From CALDTK01 sp045110575 (GTDB lineage: Bacteria; Bacteroidota; Bacteroidia; Chitinophagales; Saprospiraceae), in assembly GCA_045110575.1 (NCBI GenBank), contig JBGCGF010000011.1, positions 4,773-68,772 of the forward strand: a stretch of DNA of 64,000 nucleotides. Reading direction: 5' to 3'. Below are positions 51,773 through 59,116 of this stretch, piece after piece (positions within the stretch are counted from its first letter, which is position 1; every line of letters starts with the position of its first letter). The notes below the pieces were generated by a model, which saw only the letters and a list, made by a program, of their open reading frames with translations, searched no databases and was not told the DNA's origin. The position numbers were made by a program, and so were the translations under genes.

Positions 51773-52138
51773 ATGGCCTACGACGAATACACAGCTGACC
51801 GCATACGCGAAGTACTGGACAGGAAAAAAGTCGGCTACCGCGAACTCAAAATGATGGGCGGACTGTGCATGATGGTCGATGATAAAATGTGCTGTGGACT
51901 GCTCACCAATAAGGAAGATGATCAGCCACTTTTCATGGCGCGCATCGGAGAAGATGCTACAGAAGAAGCATTAGCTAAACCGTTCGTGCAGGCGAAGTCG
52001 TTCAACATTCGACCGATGAAAGGCTATGTCTTTGTGACTGCAGATGGCATCGATGCAGAAGCTGATCTAGCGTCTTGGATAGATCAATCGTTGGCGTTCA
52101 ATCCGTTTGCGAAGTCGAGTAAGAAGCGGAAGAAGTAA
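51773..52138 (+). CDS. TfoX/Sxy N-terminal domain protein
   Basis: The protein has 121 residues from the ATG at 51773. The frame also contains a TTG at 51746. MAYDEYTADRIREVLDRKK, the central MMGGLCMMVDDKMCCGLL and PMKGYVFVTADGI form the TfoX N-terminal domain alone. Stand-alone members are common and of unknown function. The name comes from the competence regulator, but competence should not be assumed. A Lys-rich tail (KSSKKRKK) ends it. Confidence 0.88.
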   Translation: MAYDEYTADRIREVLDRKKVGYRELKMMGGLCMMVDDKMCCGLLTNKEDDQPLFMARIGEDATEEALAKPFVQAKSFNIRPMKGYVFVTADGIDAEADLASWIDQSLAFNPFAKSSKKRKK

Positions 52139-52145
52139 GTCTTGA

Positions 52146-52598
52146 TTAGGTTGGCGTGATGCGCGTTTTAACCAATGTTTCAAGGCTATCCCGTACGATT
52201 AACACTGTTGGTTTCTTGAGAGAATTGCGCTGGTCAATAAGCTCCCAGCAAGCGGGTGCTAAACCTTGTTCTCGCAACTCCAGCTTCCCTATTTCGTCAA
52301 TTACGAGCGTTCGTTCAGGGTACTCTTCCTGGTGCGAAAGCAAAATTGACCGTCCCCAAGCAAAGACGGCTTCACTGAAAATGTAGGGTCCTACTACGAT
52401 CATGTCCTTCGCTTCTGGAGCGCAGTCAAGCATACGGCGTTCGCCAGTTACGAGGTCGTGTAAGTACCGATTTCCCTCGCTATCGATCGGAGCCAGCAGG
52501 CCGCAATATTGCTCAGGGCTATCGGCTATTCTCTCGGTAAGCCTAGTTGTTTTGCCTGTATGGACAGGACCCGTTATCCATTCGATGTTACTCGGCAT
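52146..52598 (-). CDS. THEP1-like nucleoside-triphosphatase
   Basis: The protein has 150 residues. The P-loop GPVHTGKTT is near the start, a DxxG-like acidic motif in TLVIDEIGKLELREQG follows, and the fold length fits NTPases of the THEP1 group. A Cys-containing segment (RRMLDCAPEAKD) is also usual. It overlaps the membrane protein gene by 11 bp, which with the MocA gene upstream forms a three-gene run. A role tied to cofactor or nucleotide handling is inferred from context only. Confidence 0.75.
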   Translation of the reverse strand: MPSNIEWITGPVHTGKTTRLTERIADSPEQYCGLLAPIDSEGNRYLHDLVTGERRMLDCAPEAKDMIVVGPYIFSEAVFAWGRSILLSHQEEYPERTLVIDEIGKLELREQGLAPACWELIDQRNSLKKPTVLIVRDSLETLVKTRITPT

Positions 52599-53655
52599 GC
52601 GTCAATGTCTCTTGGGCAGGTTTTGGCGAAAGCTCAATGGTCAGACTAACGGCTAATACACGCATCAACCAGCGGCGATATAGGCTCAATCCGGTGTAGG
52701 ATGCAGAGAGCTTTCCAAACTCCTGTTTAGCGACTTGCTTAAGCTGAGGTAGCACCTCCATTACTTCTTCAAGGTCGTTTGCATACTGACTACTTTGGCC
52801 CAAGAGCCACTTTCGGAACAGGCGAGCAAGCCATGGGCCAACGAGAAAATACCAGATGGCGACGATGGCTACGGTGCGCACCAAGTACAGTATTGCTGAG
52901 GACAGCGCATCGTTTGTTGAGTTGCCGAAATAGATGCTTGAACCAAGGGCTAGTGCTATTCCGATCCACCAGATAAAACGGCGCCGTTTTCGACTTCCTT
53001 TCTTTACGATGACCGGAGTTTCCTCCTCATAGATCGACTCCATGGTGAAGGAGAAGTCTGACTGGTTAGAAAGGTCGTCTAGGTGTGCTGCAATGGCCTT
53101 CGGGACTCGAACGGCAAGTATTCCAACCACCAAGCCTCCAACGATATACACGCCAACGTAGCCTGCCACTAACGTCCAGCTTAGTGATAAACCGTCGTCA
53201 ACATGGCTTGGGAAGTAGCGTTCTAGTACCCACATGCCCCAGCCGTCCACAGCGGTCATCAACGGCTTGCCGAAAAAGAGCAAGAGCATGAGTAGCTTTT
53301 GGATGGCAGACTCGACCAAGGCGATTAGCGCAAAAGGTATGGAAGAAACGTATCCAGGCCGCATGATGGAATAGATGAGCCAACCAAGTATACCTTGAAA
53401 GCCGACCGCGATATATGCGCCAATAGGTGAGTGAGGGCTCACCAGTGCTTTGATAAGAAGAACGATGATTGTGGCTCGTAATATTTCGCGCGGTTTTTCG
53501 GCAAAATGGGCGATCAACGTAATGAGTATGACAGCCGTGCCGCCAATGACCAATCCTGTAAGTGGGAGTCGGAAGGCGTGTAGGATTCCTCCTAGTCCAG
53601 ATTCAACCACAGCCCACAAGGCCGTAAGGCGGAGTACCGCTTGCGGATTGCGCAT
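52588..53655 (-). CDS. Multi-pass membrane protein of a MocA-linked run
   Basis: The protein has 355 residues from the Met at 53655. Starts at 53691 or 53736 would overlap the mocA-like gene. About eight membrane helices are seen, including LTGLVIGGTAVILITLIAHF, LRATIIVLLIKALVSPHSPIG, IAVGFQGILGWLIYSI, AIQKLLMLLLFFG, VAGYVGVYIVGGLVVGILAV and AVAIVAIWYFLVGPWLARL. A Lys/Arg-rich cytosolic segment sits in the middle (VKKGSRKRRRF). The family was not recognised. The N-terminal half loosely resembles small-molecule transport components. It is translationally coupled to the NTPase gene. Confidence 0.7.
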   Translation of the reverse strand: MRNPQAVLRLTALWAVVESGLGGILHAFRLPLTGLVIGGTAVILITLIAHFAEKPREILRATIIVLLIKALVSPHSPIGAYIAVGFQGILGWLIYSIMRPGYVSSIPFALIALVESAIQKLLMLLLFFGKPLMTAVDGWGMWVLERYFPSHVDDGLSLSWTLVAGYVGVYIVGGLVVGILAVRVPKAIAAHLDDLSNQSDFSFTMESIYEEETPVIVKKGSRKRRRFIWWIGIALALGSSIYFGNSTNDALSSAILYLVRTVAIVAIWYFLVGPWLARLFRKWLLGQSSQYANDLEEVMEVLPQLKQVAKQEFGKLSASYTGLSLYRRWLMRVLAVSLTIELSPKPAQETLTHAE

Positions 53656-53665
53656 CGAATGGGAG

Positions 53666-54316
53666 TCAATGTTGTGTGAGGTTGAAGTCATTCCAGTCTG
53701 CAAAGGTATCAATGTCTCGCCTCCGATCAGGGTCATTTACAAGTGTAATATTTACCGCAGGATCTCGCAAAATGGCTTTGGCGCCTCCGCTTGTCGTATT
53801 TAGGTTGAGTAGCCTTGGAAATAAGCTTTCGCCAAAACATGCCGGAACTCCCGCGCCACTCGGATAGCCTAAGGCAGAGGCATTGACGTCGATTTGTGCG
53901 TCTGCTAGCTTTCGCAAAAACGGAGCATCAATGAGTGGTTGATCAACGAGTACAATGAAGGCCGCATCGAGAGCAGGGGCTAGTGTTGTTAGTTCCTTCA
54001 TGCCACAGACAATGGAAGTGTGCATGCCGTTTGCCCAAGCCTGGTTGTGCGCGATTGAGAAGGAGGAAGAATCGAGCATTGGTTTTAGCGAAAGCTCCGT
54101 GCTTGTAGGAGGATCCTCGCGCAATAAGCGGGACTGTATTTCCTCTCGATGTGCACCAGTAACGACAACGATCTGCTCGCAACTGGCATCTTGACAAGCT
54201 TGAACGGCCCGTTCGACTAAGGTTTGGCCTTTCCAAACAAGAACTTGCTTTGCAGCGCCAAATCGTTTGGCCTCACCTGCTGCGAGCACGATTGCACCTA
54301 GACGCCTATCACTCAT
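53666..54316 (-). CDS. MocA-like molybdenum cofactor nucleotidyltransferase
   Basis: The protein has 216 residues. It opens LGAIVLAAGEAKRFGAAKQVLVWKGQTLV, the nucleotide-binding signature of MobA/MocA-type transferases. VVVTGAHREEI, ALDAAFIVLVDQPLIDAPFL and YPSGAGVPACF follow. MocA adds CMP to molybdopterin for xanthine-oxidase-family enzymes, and a Mo-hydroxylase with its 2Fe-2S subunit lies 4 kb away. This makes MocA the best fit, although related sugar or other nucleotidyltransferases exist. The 14-bp motif occurs at 53825, with near copies at 53908 and 54082. Confidence 0.85.
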   Translation of the reverse strand: MSDRRLGAIVLAAGEAKRFGAAKQVLVWKGQTLVERAVQACQDASCEQIVVVTGAHREEIQSRLLREDPPTSTELSLKPMLDSSSFSIAHNQAWANGMHTSIVCGMKELTTLAPALDAAFIVLVDQPLIDAPFLRKLADAQIDVNASALGYPSGAGVPACFGESLFPRLLNLNTTSGGAKAILRDPAVNITLVNDPDRRRDIDTFADWNDFNLTQH

Positions 54317-54552
54317 GTTGGAAAGGTAAGCGCTTCGGTATCAGTAAGATGTTGAATGTCCAATCGTACAATGCTTGGCGTGATAGCAGTTGATCTAGCT
54401 TGATAGGAGTAAGATCACGGCACCTTGTTTCAACGGAAGTCAGGCCGAAAGAGAACTCTAGTTATCCCCAGTAATTTATAGCCTTACACATCCTAGTTGT
54501 AGAGCCCAAAGTTTATCGTTTCTTCTGGCTTCAACCAAATAATATTCACTTA

Positions 54553-56424
54553 ATGAATTTACGTACTACCAATCTTGGCGTAATCCTATGCCTTCTTTTT
54601 TTAGCCACTGGCTTTAGTGCAATTGCACAAGAACAAGCATGGCAACTAGACCTTTACGAGCAGCTCAACACTGTAAGTTGGCTAGAACAGACCAACGACG
54701 GCACCATCATCGCCGCAGGTGACAAAGGCCTCGTCGCAATTGATCCTGCTACAGGAGAGACTCGCTGGTCATCAGATGACTTCAAAGCCGTTGACCGAAG
54801 CACATACTTCAACGTAGATGGACTTCCATTCTTTTATGTTGAGGCAACATCACTCATGGGCAAAACACGTGGTGTTTTACTCAATGCTGCAGATGGGACT
54901 GTACTGTATGATACAGGTGCAGAAGACCTTCGTATCAAAGGATATACAATGCTCAATGAGCAGGGGGCAATCTTGTTTGAAGGAATGAGTGGACCGAACC
55001 GCAAACTTGCGTTTTTCGATCTAAAGACCCTAAGCACAAAGTGGACAGCTGATCTTGGCGCTACAAAAGGACTTGCCGCTAAAGTGAGTGACCGTTTACT
55101 AGGAGCTAGCTTTATTAGCCATGGCCCTCACTTTACTGCTGATGGAAGCTCACTTGTACTCGCCATTAAGGACAATGCTTACGGTATTGATGCGAAAACT
55201 GGCGCAGTGAACTGGACACAACAAACTAAAAAGCCAATCAAAGCACTCGTTTATGCTCCAAGTAACAACAGCCTCTATATGGGTGTACGTGGTAGCAATA
55301 AAATGAAAGTGTTGCAGACAAGCGATGGTGCTGATATCACTCCAGGCAAGCTTAAGCTTAAAGGAACACTTCTCGACGTTGTGCCTAGTGGTGACGGTCG
55401 CCTACTTCTCGTAGAAACAGAAGGCTTCAACCTTATTGAGCCAAGCACAAACGACCTTGTTTGGAAGAAGAGCTATAAGGTAGAGTACCTCGACGAGGTG
55501 GTTCCACTTGCAGGCGGAGACTTCATTGCAGTTGCAAAGGAGGACAAGGGATCTGAGATCCACCGCGTAGGCAAAGACGGTAAGAAAGTCTGGGACGCAA
55601 AGGCAAAAGGCTTCGTTTATTTCGCTAGTACACTTGAGCGTGGTATCCTTTACATTTCAACGGATCGCTCAAATATTCTTGGAATTGATGACGGAAAGGA
55701 CCTATGGGACAAGGATGTTAAATTCAAGTCAGCACCAGCAGTAGCTATTGAGCCTGAAGGTGACAAGGTGTTCATTTTTGAAAATGGACAAGGATATCGT
55801 TTCAACCTTAACAACGGTGCGATTGAGCAGGTTGGAGAGGACATTGACCTCTTAGAAGTCAACAAGAAGACTCCACTTGAAGCGGAAGCTGTTGATGCTG
55901 GATATTTCCTCTTTACCGGCAGTCACGCATCATTGATCGACCGTTCAGGAAAGCTTGTGTACAGCAAGTACTTCGCGCCAATGACACAAGTTGACCTTGT
56001 TGGTCTTGGTCAGTCAATGGCTAACCTAGCAGGTGTAGATGTTGACATCGCAGGTTCGATGGCAGGTATTGAAAACCTCAAGAGTTTGAGCAATGGCGCA
56101 ATGCCAGGCCGCACGGCAGGTAATCAAGCTGGTGGAAATGTGAAGCAGAAGAACTTGAATGTATCGGTTACTTCAGGTAGTCAAACAGCAACCTTGCTTG
56201 ACATGACCAACGAGCGTTACACCAATGCTCAGCTAACACGTGAGCACATGTTCCTTACTACGCAAGATGGAGGTAAGTTTATCTACCGTGTCAACAAGAA
56301 TACAGGTGAAGTGGATCGCAAGATTGAGCTTAAGGATAAGGATCCTGGGTATGTAATCGATGAGATCGACGGACGTGTATATGTCGTTGAGAACAACAAG
56401 GTGGTGACAGGTTACTCGATGTAA
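54553..56424 (+). CDS. Secreted PQQ-like beta-propeller repeat protein
   Basis: The protein has 623 residues. A signal peptide (VILCLLFLATGFSAIAQ) is followed by repeated blades with the pattern A-x-D-x-x-T-G-x-x-x-W, for example VAIDPATGETRWS, YGIDAKTGAVNWTQQT, LIEPSTNDLVWKKS and RVNKNTGEVDRKIEL. This is typical of PQQ-like propellers used in quinoprotein dehydrogenases and in structural proteins. No quinone-binding active-site set was recognised and no sorting tail is clear. It is probably a surface or periplasmic binding protein. It ends at the terminator 56449-56487. The 3' half is notably uniform in codon use, which suggests high expression. Confidence 0.85.
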   Translation: MNLRTTNLGVILCLLFLATGFSAIAQEQAWQLDLYEQLNTVSWLEQTNDGTIIAAGDKGLVAIDPATGETRWSSDDFKAVDRSTYFNVDGLPFFYVEATSLMGKTRGVLLNAADGTVLYDTGAEDLRIKGYTMLNEQGAILFEGMSGPNRKLAFFDLKTLSTKWTADLGATKGLAAKVSDRLLGASFISHGPHFTADGSSLVLAIKDNAYGIDAKTGAVNWTQQTKKPIKALVYAPSNNSLYMGVRGSNKMKVLQTSDGADITPGKLKLKGTLLDVVPSGDGRLLLVETEGFNLIEPSTNDLVWKKSYKVEYLDEVVPLAGGDFIAVAKEDKGSEIHRVGKDGKKVWDAKAKGFVYFASTLERGILYISTDRSNILGIDDGKDLWDKDVKFKSAPAVAIEPEGDKVFIFENGQGYRFNLNNGAIEQVGEDIDLLEVNKKTPLEAEAVDAGYFLFTGSHASLIDRSGKLVYSKYFAPMTQVDLVGLGQSMANLAGVDVDIAGSMAGIENLKSLSNGAMPGRTAGNQAGGNVKQKNLNVSVTSGSQTATLLDMTNERYTNAQLTREHMFLTTQDGGKFIYRVNKNTGEVDRKIELKDKDPGYVIDEIDGRVYVVENNKVVTGYSM

Positions 56425-56448
56425 GATTTGTTCGGTTCCTTTATAATT

Positions 56449-56487
56449 AAGCCCTCTTCAGCTAGTTGCTGGTGAGGGCTTTTTTTG
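56449..56487 (+). terminator. Intrinsic terminator of the propeller gene
   Basis: AAGCCCTC and GAGGGCTT form an 8-bp stem over an 18-base loop that is itself partly paired, followed by a run of T. It lies 25 bases after the stop codon. Confidence 0.85.
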
Positions 56488-56619
56488 CAGCATTTTGAAT
56501 GCTGAGATGTCCCTCAAATAGCGCGAGGATCCTCGTGCTATGTGAGGGACATCTCGCCGTGGGCTTCTCTGCTTGCTGCGGCGAGGTGTTTGCTCACAGG
56601 TGCTTCTTAGTGATTAATT

Positions 56620-57063
56620 TTAGGATTTAGCCTCGTCAAAGTCAACAAGAACACAAGATTGTGCTATCAATGTAGCAGTAGTGTAATCTCTTGGATTCTC
56701 GTATATTAGTAATGCATGTGCTGGATTTCTTCCAGTCAATTCGAATTGCGGGTTTCCTTCTTCAATTGCGTCATGGACAACTTTAACACCATGTTTTGTG
56801 CAATCTTCAACTAGGATACTCGCAGCTTTTCCTTTTAAGGATTCGGCATACGCTTTCAGGTCAACTATGAGACTTTTTACATCAACGGAAACTCCATCCT
56901 CGAACTGATTAGGCTTGATGACCTTTCTCGTCTTTGGATCTCGTTTTTTCACAGGTAGAAATGCTATTGCTTTGGGCTGATTGAGCGCTACATCCCATCG
57001 CTCAGGGTGTGTCGACACCTTACGGTAGATACTTTCATCATCACTAACGCTTTGCTTACTCAC
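56620..57063 (-). CDS. Hypothetical protein of a TIGR04255 module
   Basis: The protein has 147 residues. The opening YRKVSTHPERWDVALNQPKAIAF and the later FEDGVSVDVKSL recall small uncharacterised proteins that pair an exposed R/W segment with a G-x-S-V motif. No function is known to me. It has no signal peptide and so is probably cytosolic. It is the last gene of a three-gene minus-strand unit, 13 bases after its neighbour. Confidence 0.65.
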   Translation of the reverse strand: MSKQSVSDDESIYRKVSTHPERWDVALNQPKAIAFLPVKKRDPKTRKVIKPNQFEDGVSVDVKSLIVDLKAYAESLKGKAASILVEDCTKHGVKVVHDAIEEGNPQFELTGRNPAHALLIYENPRDYTTATLIAQSCVLVDFDEAKS

Positions 57064-57076
57064 TCAGGTAGTAGGC

Positions 57077-57538
57077 TTAAGCTGCTGCTAGAAGGGTCTG
57101 GACTGCTATGTCTGTCCCGTCTTTTGTAAGGGTCTCTCCAAAAGTGGTTGCTTTATCCTGGTGATGGAAAGCCCATTGCCAACTATTTTCATCTATTAGA
57201 AGACGGACTTGTGTGCCTTCCTTTTTGAACGCTAGTTCAAGCTCATCACTTGGCCCTGGTGAAATGTCAAGGATGTCAATACTAGCGCGCTCAAAAGCGT
57301 GTACGGCGCATTTGCCAAGTTCGTATGACTCTTCGGAAATAGCAAAAGAGCCGTAGCCATCCCAGTTGTCCTCCAACGTTAAAAAGCCTTTTAGCTTCTG
57401 CAAAGCAATTCTGTTAGCTTTAGATGGAGGGTCTTCGGCTTTTTGCTGAGTTGTAACGATAGTTTCCGGACGAAGGTCATTCCTGACCGATCTTGCAGCA
57501 ACAGTTCTGATATCCTGGTATATAGTTGATTCTATCAT
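57077..57538 (-). CDS. Hypothetical protein with NWDGYG motif
   Basis: The protein has 153 residues. The centre has LKGFLTLEDNWDGYGSFAISEESYELGKCAV, a pattern (LxxNWDGxG-x5-S) seen in small uncharacterised proteins encoded beside TIGR04255 genes. The C-terminal half (LAFKKEGTQVRLLIDENSWQWAFHH) is a beta sheet. No catalytic motif was recognised. It overlaps the upstream gene by 4 bp, so the two are co-translated. Confidence 0.7.
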   Translation of the reverse strand: MIESTIYQDIRTVAARSVRNDLRPETIVTTQQKAEDPPSKANRIALQKLKGFLTLEDNWDGYGSFAISEESYELGKCAVHAFERASIDILDISPGPSDELELAFKKEGTQVRLLIDENSWQWAFHHQDKATTFGETLTKDGTDIAVQTLLAAA

Positions 57539-58587
57539 GTGTTCTGTAACTGTTCCTTTGCAAAATAACGCGCTAAAAGGGGATTTGCTTGCATTTTTTC
57601 AAATATTTCATGAGTGTGACCATGCGCTTTAGTAAGCCAATCCACAAGGTCCGAAATATTTAGGCCTGGGTTCAAAGTCGAAACTTCAATTTCCCAATAG
57701 GCAATTTGTTCTTCTCCTGGCTCGCTATCGTCTCTAAACCTTATAACAAGAGTACCCAGGTTGCCTGGAAGTAGATAGGTCCGGGCTGTATCTTGTTTGA
57801 GAAGACTGTAGGTATCTGAATCAAGACCAGTGCCAACTTCATGTTGAAGATAATCACTGAAAAACGTACTGACTTTTAGGTGCGTATCTTCAGTGTAAGC
57901 ATTCTGACTGCGTAGGAAATTTTCGAATCCTTTCAATTCGAGTCGATTGACGAGCAAAAATCGTAAACCTTCTAATTGTAAATTTTCAGATTGGTAGGCG
58001 CTCCAAAGTGAGTTGAAGGCAGTCTCTACTGTTCTGAGGTATTGATTCCATTCATATTTTTTGCCGCTCTGATTGATTGTGAAAATTCCTGATCCAAGCT
58101 GAACAAGAGGATACTCCTCAGCAGCTTTAAAGCGAAAGGTTGGTTGGTAGTTGAAAAACAGAGGGGCTTTGATGAACGGAGGAAGAATCCGTTCGAACTT
58201 AGGATAGTCAGATTTCAACTCGTGTTGAATACGACCGACTCCAAGGTCTAGGCTAGAATCGTATCGAACGTCCTTGTTGATTCTGTCTAATGCCCAAGTC
58301 AAAGTAACGACAGCTTCTTGAAGAGGAGCGTTAGGCAAAAAATCAGATTGGGGTTTCTCGAGCGACACGAACGCAATAACGTAATTTTCCACGGAAGTGG
58401 TACAGGACCTGATTGTTTTCGGTGTAAGTTTATAGTCAATCGTGATCACAGTAGCAGTTTTAGGATGCTTAACGATCTTATTACCAATGTCCAGCGCAAT
58501 GAACTTCGCCTCGGAGATTGAAGCAACAATCCATTCCTTACCTTTCTCAAAATTCCACCTTATGCCAACCTTCGATCTTTCCGTCAA
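57535..58587 (-). CDS. TIGR04255 family protein
   Basis: The protein has 350 residues as read from the Met at 58587. The family region is recognisable from FLPNAPLQEAVVTLTWAL onward, through PLVQLGSGIFTINQSGKKYEWNQYLRTVETAFNSLW and LEGLRFLLVNRLE to the C-terminal HEIFEKMQANPLLARYF. TIGR04255 has no established function and occurs sporadically, usually with a small partner gene, as here. The first ~80 residues are outside the family core and overlap the start of the divergent 2Fe-2S gene, so a later start such as the GTG near 58360 cannot be ruled out. Confidence 0.78.
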   Translation of the reverse strand: MTERSKVGIRWNFEKGKEWIVASISEAKFIALDIGNKIVKHPKTATVITIDYKLTPKTIRSCTTSVENYVIAFVSLEKPQSDFLPNAPLQEAVVTLTWALDRINKDVRYDSSLDLGVGRIQHELKSDYPKFERILPPFIKAPLFFNYQPTFRFKAAEEYPLVQLGSGIFTINQSGKKYEWNQYLRTVETAFNSLWSAYQSENLQLEGLRFLLVNRLELKGFENFLRSQNAYTEDTHLKVSTFFSDYLQHEVGTGLDSDTYSLLKQDTARTYLLPGNLGTLVIRFRDDSEPGEEQIAYWEIEVSTLNPGLNISDLVDWLTKAHGHTHEIFEKMQANPLLARYFAKEQLQNT

Positions 58588-59020
58588 CGGTAAATCAATG
58601 CAGGTAGACGTTGATCCAACTACACCTGTTCTTTGGGTGCTGCGCGATCACCTCAACCTTGTCGGTACGAAGTTCGGCTGCGGCATCGCTCAGTGCGGGG
58701 CGTGTACCGTGCACATTGATGGAATTGCGATGCGTTCTTGCAGCTTACCCGTTGCTAGTATCGGTGAGCAAAAGATTACGACGATCGAAGGGCTTTCTGA
58801 AAACGGAGACCACCCCGTACAGCAGGCCTGGCTGGAGCACGATGTGCCACAGTGCGGCTATTGTCAGGCAGGACAAATCATGAGTGCTTCGTCACTTCTC
58901 AGCATGACGCCTAATCCTACCGATGCGGATATTGATGGCGCCATGAGCGGCAACATCTGTCGTTGCGGCACTTATACCCGCATCAAGAAAGCGATCAAGA
59001 CTGCTGCGGCTAATTCTTGA
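58562..59020 (+). CDS. 2Fe-2S subunit of a molybdenum hydroxylase (IorA-type)
   Basis: The protein has 152 residues from the ATG at 58562. The open frame begins earlier, but that part belongs to the divergent gene. Two clusters are visible: the ferredoxin-type C40-x4-C45-x2-C48-x11-C60 (FGCGIAQCGACTVHIDG) and the helical-type C98-x2-C101 with C133-x-C135 (CGYCQAGQIMS, NICRCGTYTRI). It passes electrons between the Mo centre and an external acceptor. It pairs with the large subunit encoded about 100 bp downstream. There is no FAD subunit, as in isoquinoline-oxidoreductase-type enzymes. Confidence 0.95.
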   Translation: MPTFDLSVNGKSMQVDVDPTTPVLWVLRDHLNLVGTKFGCGIAQCGACTVHIDGIAMRSCSLPVASIGEQKITTIEGLSENGDHPVQQAWLEHDVPQCGYCQAGQIMSASSLLSMTPNPTDADIDGAMSGNICRCGTYTRIKKAIKTAAANS

Positions 59021-59021
59021 G

Positions 59022-59066
59022 TTGTGGTCCGACCGTTTTACGGTCGACCGTGAAACGGTCGAACCA
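59022..59066. repeat. Hairpin repeat between the two hydroxylase subunit genes
   Basis: GTGGTCCGACCGTTTTACGG faces CCGTGAAACGGTCGAACCAC, an imperfect inverted repeat of 20 bases. There is no T-run. It resembles the other intergenic hairpins of the window. Confidence 0.6.
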
Positions 59067-59116
59067 CATCCTGCTTAGCGTCCCACATCTCATATCCCAC
59101 GTCTCAAATCTCTAGT

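Noticed and set aside
51773..52138. TfoX-like gene taken as support for competence and an uptake-signal role of the 14-bp motif
   Set aside because: Stand-alone TfoX N-terminal proteins are widespread and not shown to act in competence, so this gives no real support.
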